The notes under the pieces were generated by a model. That model was not told the DNA's origin and made no database searches. It worked only from the letters and a program-made list of their open reading frames with translations. Made by a program: the position numbers and the translations under genes. A DNA stretch of 63,281 bases from Ralstonia soli (GTDB lineage: Bacteria; Pseudomonadota; Gammaproteobacteria; Burkholderiales; Burkholderiaceae), in NCBI RefSeq assembly GCF_023955655.1, contig NZ_JAMXHT010000012.1, positions 1-63,281 on the forward strand, written 5' to 3'. How positions within the stretch are numbered: the stretch's first letter is position 1; each line of letters begins with the position of its first letter. This document shows positions 17,337 through 27,177 of the stretch, in pieces.

Positions 17337-18272
17337 GTGTCCGCCGCATCTAACAACCCCGCTGCATCGTCCGCCCTTTACGAATCGTCGATCACCAGCC
17401 TGCCGTTGCTTGGCCGTGGCAAGGTGCGCGAGAACTACGCTGTCGGCGACGACAAGCTGCTGATGGTCACCACCGACCGCCTCTCGGCGTTTGACGTGAT
17501 CCTGAGCCAGCCGATTCCGGACAAGGGCAAAGTGCTCGCGCAGATGTCTGACTTCTGGTTCAACAAGCTGCGCCACATCGTGCCGACGCACGAGACGGGC
17601 ATCGCCCCGGAAACCGTGGTGGCTCCGAACGAAGTCGACCAGGTGCGCGGCCGCGCCATCGTGGTCAAGCGCCTGAAGCCAATCCTGGTGGAAGCCGTGG
17701 TGCGCGGCTACCTGGCCGGCAGCGGCTGGAAGGACTACCAGGCCACCGGCGCCGTTTGCGGCGTGCATCTGGCTCCCGGCCTGCAGAACGCACAGAAGCT
17801 GCCCGAGCCGATCTTCACGCCCGCAGCCAAGGCCGAGATGGGCGAGCATGACGAGAACATCTCCTTCGATGAAGTCGAGCGCCGGATCGGCCCGGACCTC
17901 GCCGCGCAAATCCGCGACGTGAGCATCCGCCTGTACAAGGAAGCTTCCGAATTTGCCGCCACGCGCGGCATCATCATCGCCGACACCAAGTTCGAGTTCG
18001 GTTTGGACGAGAACGGCACGCTCACCCTGATGGACGAAGCGCTCACCGCCGATTCGTCGCGGTTCTGGCCGGCGGATTCGTACCAAGTGGGCACCAACCC
18101 GCCGTCGTTCGACAAGCAATTCGTGCGCGACTGGCTCGAAGCCGTGCGTATCGACGGCAAGCCGTGGCCGAAGACCGCGCCGGCGCCGCAACTGCCCGCC
18201 GACGTGATCGAAAAGACCGCCGACAAGTACCGCGAGGCGCTGACCCGCCTGACCGGTCAATCCCTGCGCTGA
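17337..18272 (+). CDS. purC: Phosphoribosylaminoimidazole-succinocarboxamide synthase
   Basis: 311 residues, starting at GTG 17337. It joins aspartate to CAIR in purine synthesis. Family motifs are [33 protein letters not shown] and LIDEALT-like [17 protein letters not shown], followed by [10 protein letters not shown]. This is the longer eukaryote-like/SAICAR-synthetase form found in Burkholderiaceae. It starts a purC-purE-purK-tsaC run with 10 bp to purE. Confidence 0.96.
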   Translation: MSAASNNPAASSALYESSITSLPLLGRGKVRENYAVGDDKLLMVTTDRLSAFDVILSQPIPDKGKVLAQMSDFWFNKLRHIVPTHETGIAPETVVAPNEVDQVRGRAIVVKRLKPILVEAVVRGYLAGSGWKDYQATGAVCGVHLAPGLQNAQKLPEPIFTPAAKAEMGEHDENISFDEVERRIGPDLAAQIRDVSIRLYKEASEFAATRGIIIADTKFEFGLDENGTLTLMDEALTADSSRFWPADSYQVGTNPPSFDKQFVRDWLEAVRIDGKPWPKTAPAPQLPADVIEKTADKYREALTRLTGQSLR

Positions 18273-18282
18273 CATTGGAGCG

Positions 18283-18795
18283 ATGACGATGACTGCACAA
18301 TCCGCTCCGCTCGTTGGCGTGGTGATGGGCTCCAATTCCGACTGGGAAATCATGCGCCACGCCGTGGACATGCTGACCCAGTTCGGTATTCCGTTTGAGG
18401 CGCAGGTCGTCTCGGCGCACCGCATGCCGGACGACATGTTCCGCTACGCCGAAGCCGCACGCGGCCGGGGTTTGCGCGCCATCATCGCCGGTGCCGGCGG
18501 GGCGGCGCACCTGCCGGGCATGATCGCCGCCAAGACGATCGTGCCGGTGTTCGGTGTGCCGGTGCCGTCCAAGTACCTGCGCGGCGAAGACTCGCTGCTT
18601 TCCATCGTGCAGATGCCCAAGGGCATTCCGGTGTCGACGTTCGCCATCGGCGAGGCGGGTGCGGCCAACGCGGCACTGGCTGCCATTGCCACCATTGCCA
18701 CCACCGACTCGGCGCTGGCCGACAAGCTCGAAGCCTTCCGCGCGCAGCAGACCGAAGTCGCGCGCGGCATGAAGCTGCCGGTCCATGGGGCCTAA
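18283..18795 (+). CDS. purE: N5-carboxyaminoimidazole ribonucleotide mutase
   Basis: 170 residues. It moves the carboxyl group of N5-CAIR to give CAIR. The phosphate-binding loop GSNSDWEIM, the catalytic SAHRMPD and the [12 protein letters not shown] loop are all present. Its 3' end overlaps the longest purK frame by 11 nt, suggesting coupled synthesis of the two partner enzymes. Confidence 0.96.
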   Translation: MTMTAQSAPLVGVVMGSNSDWEIMRHAVDMLTQFGIPFEAQVVSAHRMPDDMFRYAEAARGRGLRAIIAGAGGAAHLPGMIAAKTIVPVFGVPVPSKYLRGEDSLLSIVQMPKGIPVSTFAIGEAGAANAALAAIATIATTDSALADKLEAFRAQQTEVARGMKLPVHGA

Positions 18796-20059
18796 GGTGC
18801 TCAAGCAACAGACGACCCCATTCATGGCCGACGACCTGAACCCGCGCCTGGCGCAAGCCCACACGGCGGAATCCCGCGCGCTGAACGTTCCCAACGCGAT
18901 CCTGCCCGATGCCTGGCTGGGCATGCTGGGCGGCGGCCAACTCGGCCGCATGTTCACGCACGCCGCGCAGGCGATGGGCTACAAGGTCTGCGTGCTCGAC
19001 CCGGACCCGAACAGCCCCGCCGGCACGATTGCCGAGCGCCATCTGTGCGCCGGCTACACCGATGAAGCCGCACTGGCGGAGATGGCCGCGCTGTGCCCGG
19101 CGGTGACCACGGAATTCGAGAACGTGCCCGCGGTTGCGCTCGATCGCCTGGAGCAGCTGGGCGCATTCGTCGCGCCGCGCGCCAACTGCGTGTCGATCGC
19201 CCAAAACCGCATCGCCGAGAAGAAGTTCTTCGCGCTGTGCGCCGCACGCACCGGCATTCACCCGGCCCCGAGCTGGGTGATTGAGCATGAAGCCGACATC
19301 GAGCAACTGCCCGCCGACCTGCTGCCCGGCATCCTGAAGATCGCCCGCATGGGCTATGACGGCAAGGGCCAGGCGCGCGTTTCCACCGTTGAAGAACTGC
19401 GCGCCGCCTGGGGTGCCATGCAGCACGTGCCGTGCGTGCTCGAGAAGATGCTGCCGCTGGCCTACGAGGTGTCCGTGCTGGCCGCCCGCGCCGCCGACGG
19501 CACCACGGCGACGTGGCCGCTGGCCGAGAACGAGCACCGTGACGGCATCCTGTTCTCGACGATCATGCCGTCGCGCAGCGTGTCGGACGACATCGCCACG
19601 CGCACCCGCGCCGCTGCAGCGATGATCGCCGAAGAGATGGGCTACGTCGGCGTGCTGTGCGTCGAGTTTTTCGTGCTGCAGGACGGCTCGCTCGTCGCCA
19701 ACGAAATGGCGCCGCGCCCGCACAACTCCGGCCACATCACCATGGATGTGTGCGAGACCAGCCAGTTCGAGCAGCAGGTGCGTGCCATGGCCCGCCTGCC
19801 GCTGGGCAGCACGCGCCAGCATTCGCCGGGACGCATGCTCAACGTGCTCGGCGACGTGTGGTTCGAGTACGGCCTCGAGCGCACGCCCGCGTGGCACGAG
19901 GTGATGGGCCACAGTGGCGCCAAGGTCCATCTGTACGGCAAGGCCGATGCACGCCCGGGCCGCAAGATGGGTCACGTGAACTGCGTCGGCACCTCGCCGG
20001 AAGTGGTGGACGAAGCCTTCCGCCACGCCGCACACGTGCTCGGGCTGCAGCCGGAGTAA
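18785..20059 (+). CDS. purK: 5-(carboxyamino)imidazole ribonucleotide synthase
   Basis: 424 residues from ATG 18785; ATG 18824 (MADDLNPRL) is a plausible later start that would avoid the purE overlap, and neither has a strong ribosome binding site. It is an ATP-grasp enzyme that carboxylates AIR with bicarbonate. Motifs are [46 protein letters not shown] and [12 protein letters not shown]. It is followed 14 bp later by tsaC. Confidence 0.95.
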   Translation: MGPKVLKQQTTPFMADDLNPRLAQAHTAESRALNVPNAILPDAWLGMLGGGQLGRMFTHAAQAMGYKVCVLDPDPNSPAGTIAERHLCAGYTDEAALAEMAALCPAVTTEFENVPAVALDRLEQLGAFVAPRANCVSIAQNRIAEKKFFALCAARTGIHPAPSWVIEHEADIEQLPADLLPGILKIARMGYDGKGQARVSTVEELRAAWGAMQHVPCVLEKMLPLAYEVSVLAARAADGTTATWPLAENEHRDGILFSTIMPSRSVSDDIATRTRAAAAMIAEEMGYVGVLCVEFFVLQDGSLVANEMAPRPHNSGHITMDVCETSQFEQQVRAMARLPLGSTRQHSPGRMLNVLGDVWFEYGLERTPAWHEVMGHSGAKVHLYGKADARPGRKMGHVNCVGTSPEVVDEAFRHAAHVLGLQPE

Positions 20060-20073
20060 CCACGAGCATCGCC

Positions 20074-21078
20074 ATGCACAAGTCGACCACGCCCACCGTC
20101 ATGCCGTCGCGCCAACGCCTCGACGAGGCTGCGCGCGCGCTGGAAGCGGGCGAGCTGGTCGCCTTCCCGACCGAGACCGTCTACGGCCTCGGCGCTGATG
20201 CGGAGAACCCGCAGGCCATCGCCAAGATCTACGCCGCCAAAGGCCGTCCGTCCAATCACCCCGTGATCGTGCATGTGGTGGATGGGGCGGACATCTCTTA
20301 CTGGGCCGATGAGGTGCCCGGCATCGCGCTGCAACTGATCGAAGCGTTTTGGCCCGGTCCGCTGACGTTGATTCTGAAGCGCGCCCCGCATATCCCGGCC
20401 GCCGTGGCGGGCGGTCAGGACAGCATCGGGCTGCGTTGCCCGTCGCACCCGGTGGCGCAGGCGCTGCTCTCGCGCTTCAAGCGTGGGCGCGGCGGCATTG
20501 CGGCACCGTCGGCCAACAAGTTCGGCCAGGTCAGCCCGACCACCGCGCAGCACGTGCGTGACGAATTCGGCGATGCCGTGTTCGTGCTCGAAGGCGATGG
20601 CGTGGACGTTGGCATCGAATCGACCATTGTCGATCTCTCTCGTCTGGATCAAGGGATCGGTCCCGTGCTGCTGCGCCCGGGTGCCATCACGCCCGAAGAC
20701 ATCGAGCGCGTGACGGGCGAGTTACCCGCGCTGCCTGATGCCGCTGCACCGCGCGCGTCCGGCACGTTGAAGGCGCACTACGCGCCGCGCACGCCGCTGT
20801 ATCTGTTGTCTGCCGCCGACGTGCCTGCGCGCGTGGCCGCACTGCCGGCCGGCAAGCGTGTTGTCTGGCTCGGCGCACCTGTGGCGCTGCCCGCAGGCTG
20901 CGACCAACGCGTCGCGCCTGCCACGCCCGCCGCTTACGCCAACGCGTTGTATGCGCTCCTGCGCGAACTCGATCGCGGTGGCTATGACGCCATCTGGGTG
21001 GAAACCCTGGCTGACACGCCCGCCTGGGCGGCCGTCAACGACCGCCTGCGTCGCGCCGCCGCCGCGTTCGCGGCTTAG
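20074..21078 (+). CDS. tsaC: L-threonylcarbamoyladenylate synthase (Sua5/YrdC type)
   Basis: 334 residues from ATG 20074; ATG 20101 is an alternative. It makes threonylcarbamoyl-AMP for the t6A37 modification of ANN-decoding tRNAs. The YrdC domain (residues about 15-205) shows LVAFPTETVYGLGADA, YAAKGRPSNHP, the EAFWPGPLT motif and SANKFG. The remaining C-terminal part, with SGTLKAHYAPRTPL, is the Sua5 extension, so this is the long two-domain form. It ends the pur cluster. Confidence 0.94.
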   Translation: MHKSTTPTVMPSRQRLDEAARALEAGELVAFPTETVYGLGADAENPQAIAKIYAAKGRPSNHPVIVHVVDGADISYWADEVPGIALQLIEAFWPGPLTLILKRAPHIPAAVAGGQDSIGLRCPSHPVAQALLSRFKRGRGGIAAPSANKFGQVSPTTAQHVRDEFGDAVFVLEGDGVDVGIESTIVDLSRLDQGIGPVLLRPGAITPEDIERVTGELPALPDAAAPRASGTLKAHYAPRTPLYLLSAADVPARVAALPAGKRVVWLGAPVALPAGCDQRVAPATPAAYANALYALLRELDRGGYDAIWVETLADTPAWAAVNDRLRRAAAAFAA

Positions 21079-21239
21079 TTCGAGTCAGGCCTCTAATTCT
21101 TCCGGGTCGCCCGTTCGTCGAACGGCTGTCTACCTCGCTACACTGGGTCGTTGTGTCGTTCCGCGTGCTTCAAACGCGCGCAGTGAGTCGCGTACCGCGG
21201 CACCACAGACCAAAAAAATTTCCACACGGGAGACAGACC

Positions 21240-22280
21240 ATGAAGTTGCGTCAATGGATGGGCGTCGCATCGGCGGCCCTCGCCTTGGGCCTGACCGCTT
21301 GCGGCGGCGAATCCGATCAGAGCGGTAACAGCAACATTGCCAAGGTGCAGCGCATGGTGGTGTTCGGCGACAGCCTGAGCGACGCTGGCACCTACACGCC
21401 GGCAGCGGCGGCCGTGGGTGGGGGCAAGTTCACCACCAACCCGGGCCCGGTGTGGGCGGAAACCGTGGCCACGCAGCTGGGTATGTCGCTCACGCCCGCC
21501 GTGATGGGCTACGCCAACTCCGTGCAGACCTGTCCGAAACCCGGTTGCTTCGACTACGCACAGGGCGGTTCGCGTGTGACCGATCCGAACGGCATTGGCC
21601 ACAATAACGGCGCCGGTGCGCTCACGTATCCGGTCAAGCAGCAGCTCGCCAACTTCTACGCAGCCAGCAACAACACGTTCAATGGCAGCAGCGATCTGGT
21701 GTTCGTGTTCGGCGGCAACAACGACATTTTCTATTGGGCCGCCGCCGTGGCGACACCCAATTCAGGTGTGACGCCGGCTATTGCCACGGCGCAGGTCCAG
21801 CAGGCCGCGACTGACTTGGTCGGCTACATCAAGGACATGATCAGCAAGAACGCCACGCAGCTCTACGTGTTCAACCTGCCCGACAGCAGCCTGACCCCGC
21901 AGGGTGTGGCAGGCGGTGTGGCAGGGCAGGCGCTGCTGCATGCGCTGGTGGGTACGTTCAACACCACGCTGCAGACCGGTCTGGCCGGCACGACGGCTCG
22001 CGTGATCGACTTCAACTCGCAGTTGACCGCCGTGATCCAGAACGGCGCAATGTTCGGGTTCAGCAACACCAGCGTCCCGGCCTGCGATGCGAACAAGATC
22101 AACGCACTGGTGCCGGGCGCTGGCGGCAGCTCGCTGTTCTGCTCGGCCAACACGCTGGTCGCCGCGGGTGCAGATACGTCGTACCTGTTCGCGGACGGCG
22201 TGCACCCGACCACGGGTGGCCATCGCCTGATCTCGAGCAACGTGCTGCAGCGTCTGCTGGCAGACAACCTGGTTCACTGA
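21240..22280 (+). CDS. SGNH/GDSL hydrolase, predicted lipoprotein
   Basis: 346 residues from ATG 21240, preceded by GGGAG. A lipoprotein signal ends in LTAC, so the protein should be lipidated at Cys21. The catalytic Ser is in the GDSL-like block VFGDSLSDAG, the Asn in GGNND, and the Asp/His pair in FADGVHPTTGGH. It resembles secreted lipases/esterases of Ralstonia, but the substrate is unknown. It is followed by a classical terminator. Confidence 0.9.
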   Translation: MKLRQWMGVASAALALGLTACGGESDQSGNSNIAKVQRMVVFGDSLSDAGTYTPAAAAVGGGKFTTNPGPVWAETVATQLGMSLTPAVMGYANSVQTCPKPGCFDYAQGGSRVTDPNGIGHNNGAGALTYPVKQQLANFYAASNNTFNGSSDLVFVFGGNNDIFYWAAAVATPNSGVTPAIATAQVQQAATDLVGYIKDMISKNATQLYVFNLPDSSLTPQGVAGGVAGQALLHALVGTFNTTLQTGLAGTTARVIDFNSQLTAVIQNGAMFGFSNTSVPACDANKINALVPGAGGSSLFCSANTLVAAGADTSYLFADGVHPTTGGHRLISSNVLQRLLADNLVH

Positions 22281-22303
22281 TCCGGCTAGCACCGCACCCA
22301 AAC

Positions 22304-22333
22304 AAAACGCCCGCGCAAGCGGGCGTTTTTATT
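22304..22333 (+). terminator. Rho-independent terminator after the SGNH hydrolase
   Basis: ACGCCCGC (22307-22314), tetraloop GCAA, GCGGGCGT (22319-22326), flanked by AAAA upstream and T-rich sequence downstream. This symmetry would let it work in both directions; mobB converges from the right. Confidence 0.93.
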
Positions 22334-22379
22334 TCCTGTGATTGCTCGCCTCCTTGATGGCTGAGCCGCCAAGCGTGCC

Positions 22380-22907
22380 TCATGTTGGCGCGTGAGCCAG
22401 ATGCTGCACGGCAAACCGGTACACCGCATCCACATCGTTCAGATCCAGCACCGCCACGCCTTCGGGCGGGTGCACGGCATCGGGCGCATCGGTAGCGACC
22501 GCCACCACGCCGCCAATCTCCGGCCACAGCGGTGTGCGGCCCAGCGATGGCCGGAACACTTCGATCTTCGGAAAGGTGCTGCGCTTGTAGCCTTCCACGA
22601 TGACGAGGTCGGTGCCGGGCGAGAGCAGCGCGAGCACGTCGGCCAACTCGGGCTCGCGGGCGTGGGCGTATTCGCGCATCAGGACGAGGCGCTCGCCACC
22701 CACCAGCACGACTTCCGCGCTGCCGGCTTCGCGCATGCGGTACGAATCCTTGCCGGGCGAGTCGAGGTCAAAGCCGTGATGCGTGTGCTTGATGGCGGCC
22801 ACGCGGCGTCCGTCTTGTACGAAGCGCGCGATGAGTTGCTCGATGAGCGTGGTCTTGCCGCTGCCCGACGTGCCCGTGATGCCCAACAGTGCCGTATGTG
22901 TGTTCAT
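22380..22907 (-). CDS. mobB: Molybdopterin-guanine dinucleotide synthesis protein MobB
   Basis: 175 residues from ATG 22907. A Walker A loop GTSGSGKT is at residues 12-19, followed by AAIKHTHHGFDLDSPGKDSYRMREAG, the family signature, and the DLVIVEGYKRSTFPKIEV block. MobB binds GTP and assists MobA in attaching GMP to molybdopterin. The start overlaps the dacB stop by 4 nt. I reject the 8-residue upstream extension because it would deepen the overlap. Confidence 0.94.
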   Translation of the reverse strand: MNTHTALLGITGTSGSGKTTLIEQLIARFVQDGRRVAAIKHTHHGFDLDSPGKDSYRMREAGSAEVVLVGGERLVLMREYAHAREPELADVLALLSPGTDLVIVEGYKRSTFPKIEVFRPSLGRTPLWPEIGGVVAVATDAPDAVHPPEGVAVLDLNDVDAVYRFAVQHLAHAPT

Positions 22908-24442
22908 CGTTGTGCGCCCTGATAGATCCATTGCAAGAGTGCGTCGTGCGCTGCCTGGCCGGCACCGGCGTTCGGGTGGTTGATCATGCTGACCACCACG
23001 AAGCGCTGGCCGCCTTCGCCTTCCACATAGCCGGCGATGGCGCGTACGTCATTGAGCGTGCCGGTCTTGATCTCGGCGTTGCCGGCCACACCGGCGCGCG
23101 TGAGGCGATTGCGCATGGTGCCATCCACGCCGACCACCGGCAACGCATCGCGCAGCACGCTGCCGTTCGGGTTGGCATCGGCCTGCTGCAGCAGGCGCCC
23201 CATGTTGCGCGCGCTGATGCGCTCCACGCGCGACAGGCCGGAGCCATTCTCGAGCACCAGCTCGGGCATCGTCAGGTTCTGCTTGGCGAGCCAGCGGTTG
23301 ATGACGTCGGTCGATTGCCGCACCGATGCGGGCTTGCGGCCGATCTCCGCGCCGATGGTCAGGAAGAGCTGGCGCGCCATCACGTTGTTCGAATACTTGT
23401 CGATGTCGTGCACGACCTCCGACAGCGGCGGGCCGTAGTGTGTAGCCAGGAGCACGGCTTGGCGCGGTACCTTACCCTCGCGCAGGCCCGGGGTGAAGCG
23501 CGTCGTGCCGCCGGCTTGCTGCCACAGCGCCAGGAAGCCGCCCCAGATGAAGTCGGCATGCGTGAGCGCGGCGATGTTGAACACGCGCTCGCCGCACGCA
23601 GCGGCATAGCGGCCGTCAAAGCTGGCAAGCACGTGGCCGTCGGTCTGCGTGGCGATGTTGGCGCCGGACGATGTCTTCCAATCGCCGCAGCCGCCGCGCG
23701 TGGTGCGCAGCTGGTTGTCGATCTGCAACTGCGCCAGCGGCGGCGACACGTCGATGTTGACCCCGCCGTTGCCCGCATCGGGCGACAGCGTGAACGTGAG
23801 CGTCTTGAACGAATACAGCAGCGCGTCGGGCGCCACGTTGTAGGCGCGTGCGCTGTCGCCATCGAGCGGCGGCGCTTCCGACAGCCCGCTCTCGAAGTAG
23901 GTGCGATCCAGCACGATGTTGCCGGCCAGTTCGTCCACACCGGCGCGGCGCACATCGGTCACGAGCTTCACGAGCTCTTCCGGAATCAGCTTCGGATCGC
24001 CCTGGCCGCGCAGATAGAGATTGCCGTTGAGCGTGCCGTTGACGGGCTGGCTATCAGCATAGGCCGTGGTCTTCCAGCGGAAGTCCGGACCGAGCAGATC
24101 GAGCCCGGCAAAGGTCGTCAGCAGCTTCATGGTCGACGCCGGGTTCATTCCGGTGTCGGCATTCCATTGCAGGATGGGCGCGGCGGTGCCGGTGCGGATC
24201 ACGAACACGCTTACTGCATCGAGCGGAATATGCGCACGGGCAAACGCGAGCGCCACGTTGGCGGGCAGCCCGGCGGGATTCTGCGCAGCTTGGCGCATCT
24301 GCGCTGCCGTGGCATGCGGCGCGGCGTGCGCTTTGGCCTTCTTGGCGTGGGCGAGCGGCGTGGCCGCAACGGCGAGGAGCACCGCGCAGGCAAGTGCGCT
24401 ACGCGGCAGGTTCAGCAAACGGGTGGGACGAATTCGGGCCAT
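22904..24442 (-). CDS. dacB: D-alanyl-D-alanine carboxypeptidase/endopeptidase (PBP4 type)
   Basis: 512 residues from ATG 24442. I chose this start because it gives a clean signal peptide (LACAVLLAVAATPLAHA). The penicillin-binding triad is complete: STMK at 103-106, SNN in KYSNNVMARQLF, and KTG in IKTGTLNDV. It trims peptidoglycan in the periplasm. The gene lies between ligD and mobB in a leftward run, and its stop overlaps the mobB start. Confidence 0.94.
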   Translation of the reverse strand: MARIRPTRLLNLPRSALACAVLLAVAATPLAHAKKAKAHAAPHATAAQMRQAAQNPAGLPANVALAFARAHIPLDAVSVFVIRTGTAAPILQWNADTGMNPASTMKLLTTFAGLDLLGPDFRWKTTAYADSQPVNGTLNGNLYLRGQGDPKLIPEELVKLVTDVRRAGVDELAGNIVLDRTYFESGLSEAPPLDGDSARAYNVAPDALLYSFKTLTFTLSPDAGNGGVNIDVSPPLAQLQIDNQLRTTRGGCGDWKTSSGANIATQTDGHVLASFDGRYAAACGERVFNIAALTHADFIWGGFLALWQQAGGTTRFTPGLREGKVPRQAVLLATHYGPPLSEVVHDIDKYSNNVMARQLFLTIGAEIGRKPASVRQSTDVINRWLAKQNLTMPELVLENGSGLSRVERISARNMGRLLQQADANPNGSVLRDALPVVGVDGTMRNRLTRAGVAGNAEIKTGTLNDVRAIAGYVEGEGGQRFVVVSMINHPNAGAGQAAHDALLQWIYQGAQR

Positions 24443-24577
24443 CGGCGGGGCAGGGTGGGGCACACACGCGTGCGCCAAGTGCGGACGCAGGCATGTTAAC
24501 GCAGCGGCCCCCCGCTCCGGCCGACAAGCAATGGCGGGTTCACCGCCCAATTCGTTGGGAATCGTCAGGTGTGACGC

Positions 24578-27160
24578 TTAAGTATCGAGGCCGATGCGCT
24601 TGCGCATCGCGGCCGTGACGGATTGACGCGTGCCGCTGTAATCCGCCCACGGGTCGCCCTTGAGCTTGTCCAGCCGATCCGGCAGCGTGCGCAGCGTCCA
24701 CTGGGCGGAAGACTGCAGCCCTTCCAGCTCGTCATGGCGGATCGGCACCGACACCGGCAGCCCCGTGCGTGCGCGCACCGAATATGCCGCCACCGTGCTC
24801 GCGCCGCGGTTGTTGCGCAGATAGTCGATGAAGATTTTCCCCACGCGGTTCTGTGGGCCCATCTTGGCGACGAAGCGGTCGGGGAAGGTCGCGGCCATGT
24901 GTTGCACAACGGCTTGTGCGAACGCCTTGAGCGCATCCCAGTCGGCAGATTCGCGACGTGTGAGCGGCACCACCACATGCAGGCCGTGCCCGCCGCTGGT
25001 CTTCAGGAAAGCCTGCAGACCCAGTTCATCGAGCAACGCAAGCGTGAGCTGCGTGGCCTCGATCACGCGCACGAAGGGCAATGCGGGGTCGGGGTCGATA
25101 TCGAAGATGATGCGGTCGGGTTGTTCGATGCGATCGGCCAGCGCATTCCAGGTGTGCAGCTCCACCGTGCCCATCTGCACCGCGCCGACCAGCGCCTCGG
25201 CCGAGTTGATGGCCAGCAGCGATGGATGGCCAGGGTCAAGCGCCGGATCGAGCTGCGTGATGCCAGGCAGTTTCAGCGCGGCTGCGTGCTTCTGGAAGAA
25301 GCGCTCGCCGTCGATGCCGTCGGGGGCCCGCACGAGCGACGTGGGCCGGTTGCGCAGATGCGGCAGCATCCACTCGGCTACGCTCGCGTAGTACCGCGCG
25401 AGATCAGCCTTGGTGGTGCCGCTGGCCTTCTCGATGACGCGGTCCGGGTGCGTGATGTCCACGCCTGCGATGCGCTCGGCGCCGGGGCGGACCCTGCGTT
25501 CGGAAGCCTTCACGGCGTGGGTCTCCTTGCGGTGGGCGCTGCTTGGCGGCTTGGCTTTCTCGCGCACGATGTTGCGCGCGGGCTTGTCGTCGCGCAAGCC
25601 CTGGAACACGGCCTGGCGCACGATGCCTTCGCGCGTCCATTCGGCAAAGGCGATCTCGGCCACGCGCTCCGGCCTGACCCATTGCACATCGCGCGCGTCC
25701 GCGCCCACGGGCGGGTTGGCAAACGGCGGTGTGTCGATTGTCAGGCCGTTGAGCTCATGATGCAGGGCGTGCAGGCTGGTCTCGTTGAAGCCGGTGCCGA
25801 CGCGGCCCGCGTAGCGCAGCTTGCCTGCGTCGTCATACACACCGAGCAGCAGCGCGCCAAAGCCGCTGCGGCTGCCCTTGGGCGCGCTGTAGCCGCCGAT
25901 CACGAACTCCTGCCGCTGCCCGCACTTGAGCTTGATCCACGCGGGGCTGCGGCCGGCGCGGTAGGGCGCGTCCGCGCGCTTGCCGATCACGCCTTCGAGC
26001 GACATGCTGCACGCCGAGGCCAGCAGGTCTTCGGCCGGCGCATTGAAGGTGCCCGAGAACAGTACCGCCTCGCGATCGAGCTCGCCCGGCGCCGCGTCGA
26101 GAATGCGCTGCAGCAGCGCGCGTCGCTCGTGCAGCGGCACGCCGCGCAAGTCCATGCCGTTGCAGAACGGAATGTCGAACAGGTAGTAGACGATGCGTTC
26201 GGCATGCGCGGTTTCGAACGCGTTCTGCAGCGCCTGGAAGTCGGGCACGCCGCGCTCGCCCATCACCACGACCTCGCCGTCGAGCCACGCTTCGTGCAGG
26301 CCGAGCGCATGCAGGGTGCGCGCCTGGCGCGGCAGCTTCGCCGTCCAGTCCCGGCCGTTGCGGCTGAACAGTCGCACTGTGTTGCCATCGATGCGCGCCA
26401 GGATGCGGTAGCCGTCGAACTTGACCTCGTAGTCCCATTCGCCGTGCGCGGGCGGCGCATCGACCAGCGTGGCGAGCTGCGGCTCCAGCGTGTTCGGCAA
26501 CGCCTCCGGAACGGCACCTTCGGGTGGCTGGACTTGCGTGGGTTCGGCGTGATCGGGCTGGCGGTTTTTCTTGGCCTTGGCGCCGACGTTCTCGCCGCTG
26601 ATCACGCTGGCGGGCAGCGCCTGTGTCACGTCATAGTCGCTCGATGGCCGCACCTGGTCGTCGCGTTCCTTGATGAGCAGCCACTGCTCCTTCGGGTGCT
26701 TTCCGCTGCCATGCAGGTGCGTGCGGACCAGTGCCCACGCACCGTGCAGCTTCTCGCCGTCGAGGTCGAACTTGAGCTTGCCGTCGCGGTAGGCCTTGCG
26801 TGGGTCGCCGTGCGGGCGCCAGATGCCGCGGTCCCACACGATCACGTCGCCGCCGCCGTATTGGCCCTCGGGGATGTGGCCCTCGAAATCGGCATAGTCG
26901 AGCGGGTGGTCTTCAACGTGCACGGCGAGGCGCTTGTCCGCCGGGTCCAGGCTCGGGCCCTTCGGGATGGCCCAGCTCTTGAGCGTGCCGTCGAGTTCGA
27001 GCCGGAAGTCGTAATGCAGCCGCGTGGCGTCATGCTTCTGGATCACGAAGTGCAGGGCGCCGTTGGCGTGGCGCTCATCGGCCTTGCGGCGGGCGCCGGC
27101 GGGCTCCTGTGTTTGCGTGAAATCGCGTTTGCGGCGGTAGTCGGCGAGATGGCGTGGCAT
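24578..27160 (-). CDS. ligD: Multifunctional ATP-dependent DNA ligase LigD (NHEJ)
   Basis: 860 residues with domains in the order phosphoesterase, ligase, polymerase. Phosphoesterase (about 35-150): FVIQKHDATRLHYDFRLE, HVEDHPLDYADFEG and EGQYGGGDV. Ligase (about 240-530): the adenylated Lys is K247 in EVKFDGYR, with EGVIGKR further on. Polymerase (about 570-855): IIFDIDPDPAL carries the two catalytic Asp, and SGGHGLHVV follows. It repairs double-strand breaks with Ku. The gene begins 17 bp after ku. Confidence 0.96.
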   Translation of the reverse strand: MPRHLADYRRKRDFTQTQEPAGARRKADERHANGALHFVIQKHDATRLHYDFRLELDGTLKSWAIPKGPSLDPADKRLAVHVEDHPLDYADFEGHIPEGQYGGGDVIVWDRGIWRPHGDPRKAYRDGKLKFDLDGEKLHGAWALVRTHLHGSGKHPKEQWLLIKERDDQVRPSSDYDVTQALPASVISGENVGAKAKKNRQPDHAEPTQVQPPEGAVPEALPNTLEPQLATLVDAPPAHGEWDYEVKFDGYRILARIDGNTVRLFSRNGRDWTAKLPRQARTLHALGLHEAWLDGEVVVMGERGVPDFQALQNAFETAHAERIVYYLFDIPFCNGMDLRGVPLHERRALLQRILDAAPGELDREAVLFSGTFNAPAEDLLASACSMSLEGVIGKRADAPYRAGRSPAWIKLKCGQRQEFVIGGYSAPKGSRSGFGALLLGVYDDAGKLRYAGRVGTGFNETSLHALHHELNGLTIDTPPFANPPVGADARDVQWVRPERVAEIAFAEWTREGIVRQAVFQGLRDDKPARNIVREKAKPPSSAHRKETHAVKASERRVRPGAERIAGVDITHPDRVIEKASGTTKADLARYYASVAEWMLPHLRNRPTSLVRAPDGIDGERFFQKHAAALKLPGITQLDPALDPGHPSLLAINSAEALVGAVQMGTVELHTWNALADRIEQPDRIIFDIDPDPALPFVRVIEATQLTLALLDELGLQAFLKTSGGHGLHVVVPLTRRESADWDALKAFAQAVVQHMAATFPDRFVAKMGPQNRVGKIFIDYLRNNRGASTVAAYSVRARTGLPVSVPIRHDELEGLQSSAQWTLRTLPDRLDKLKGDPWADYSGTRQSVTAAMRKRIGLDT

Positions 27161-27177
27161 GCATCACCTCCGTCGGG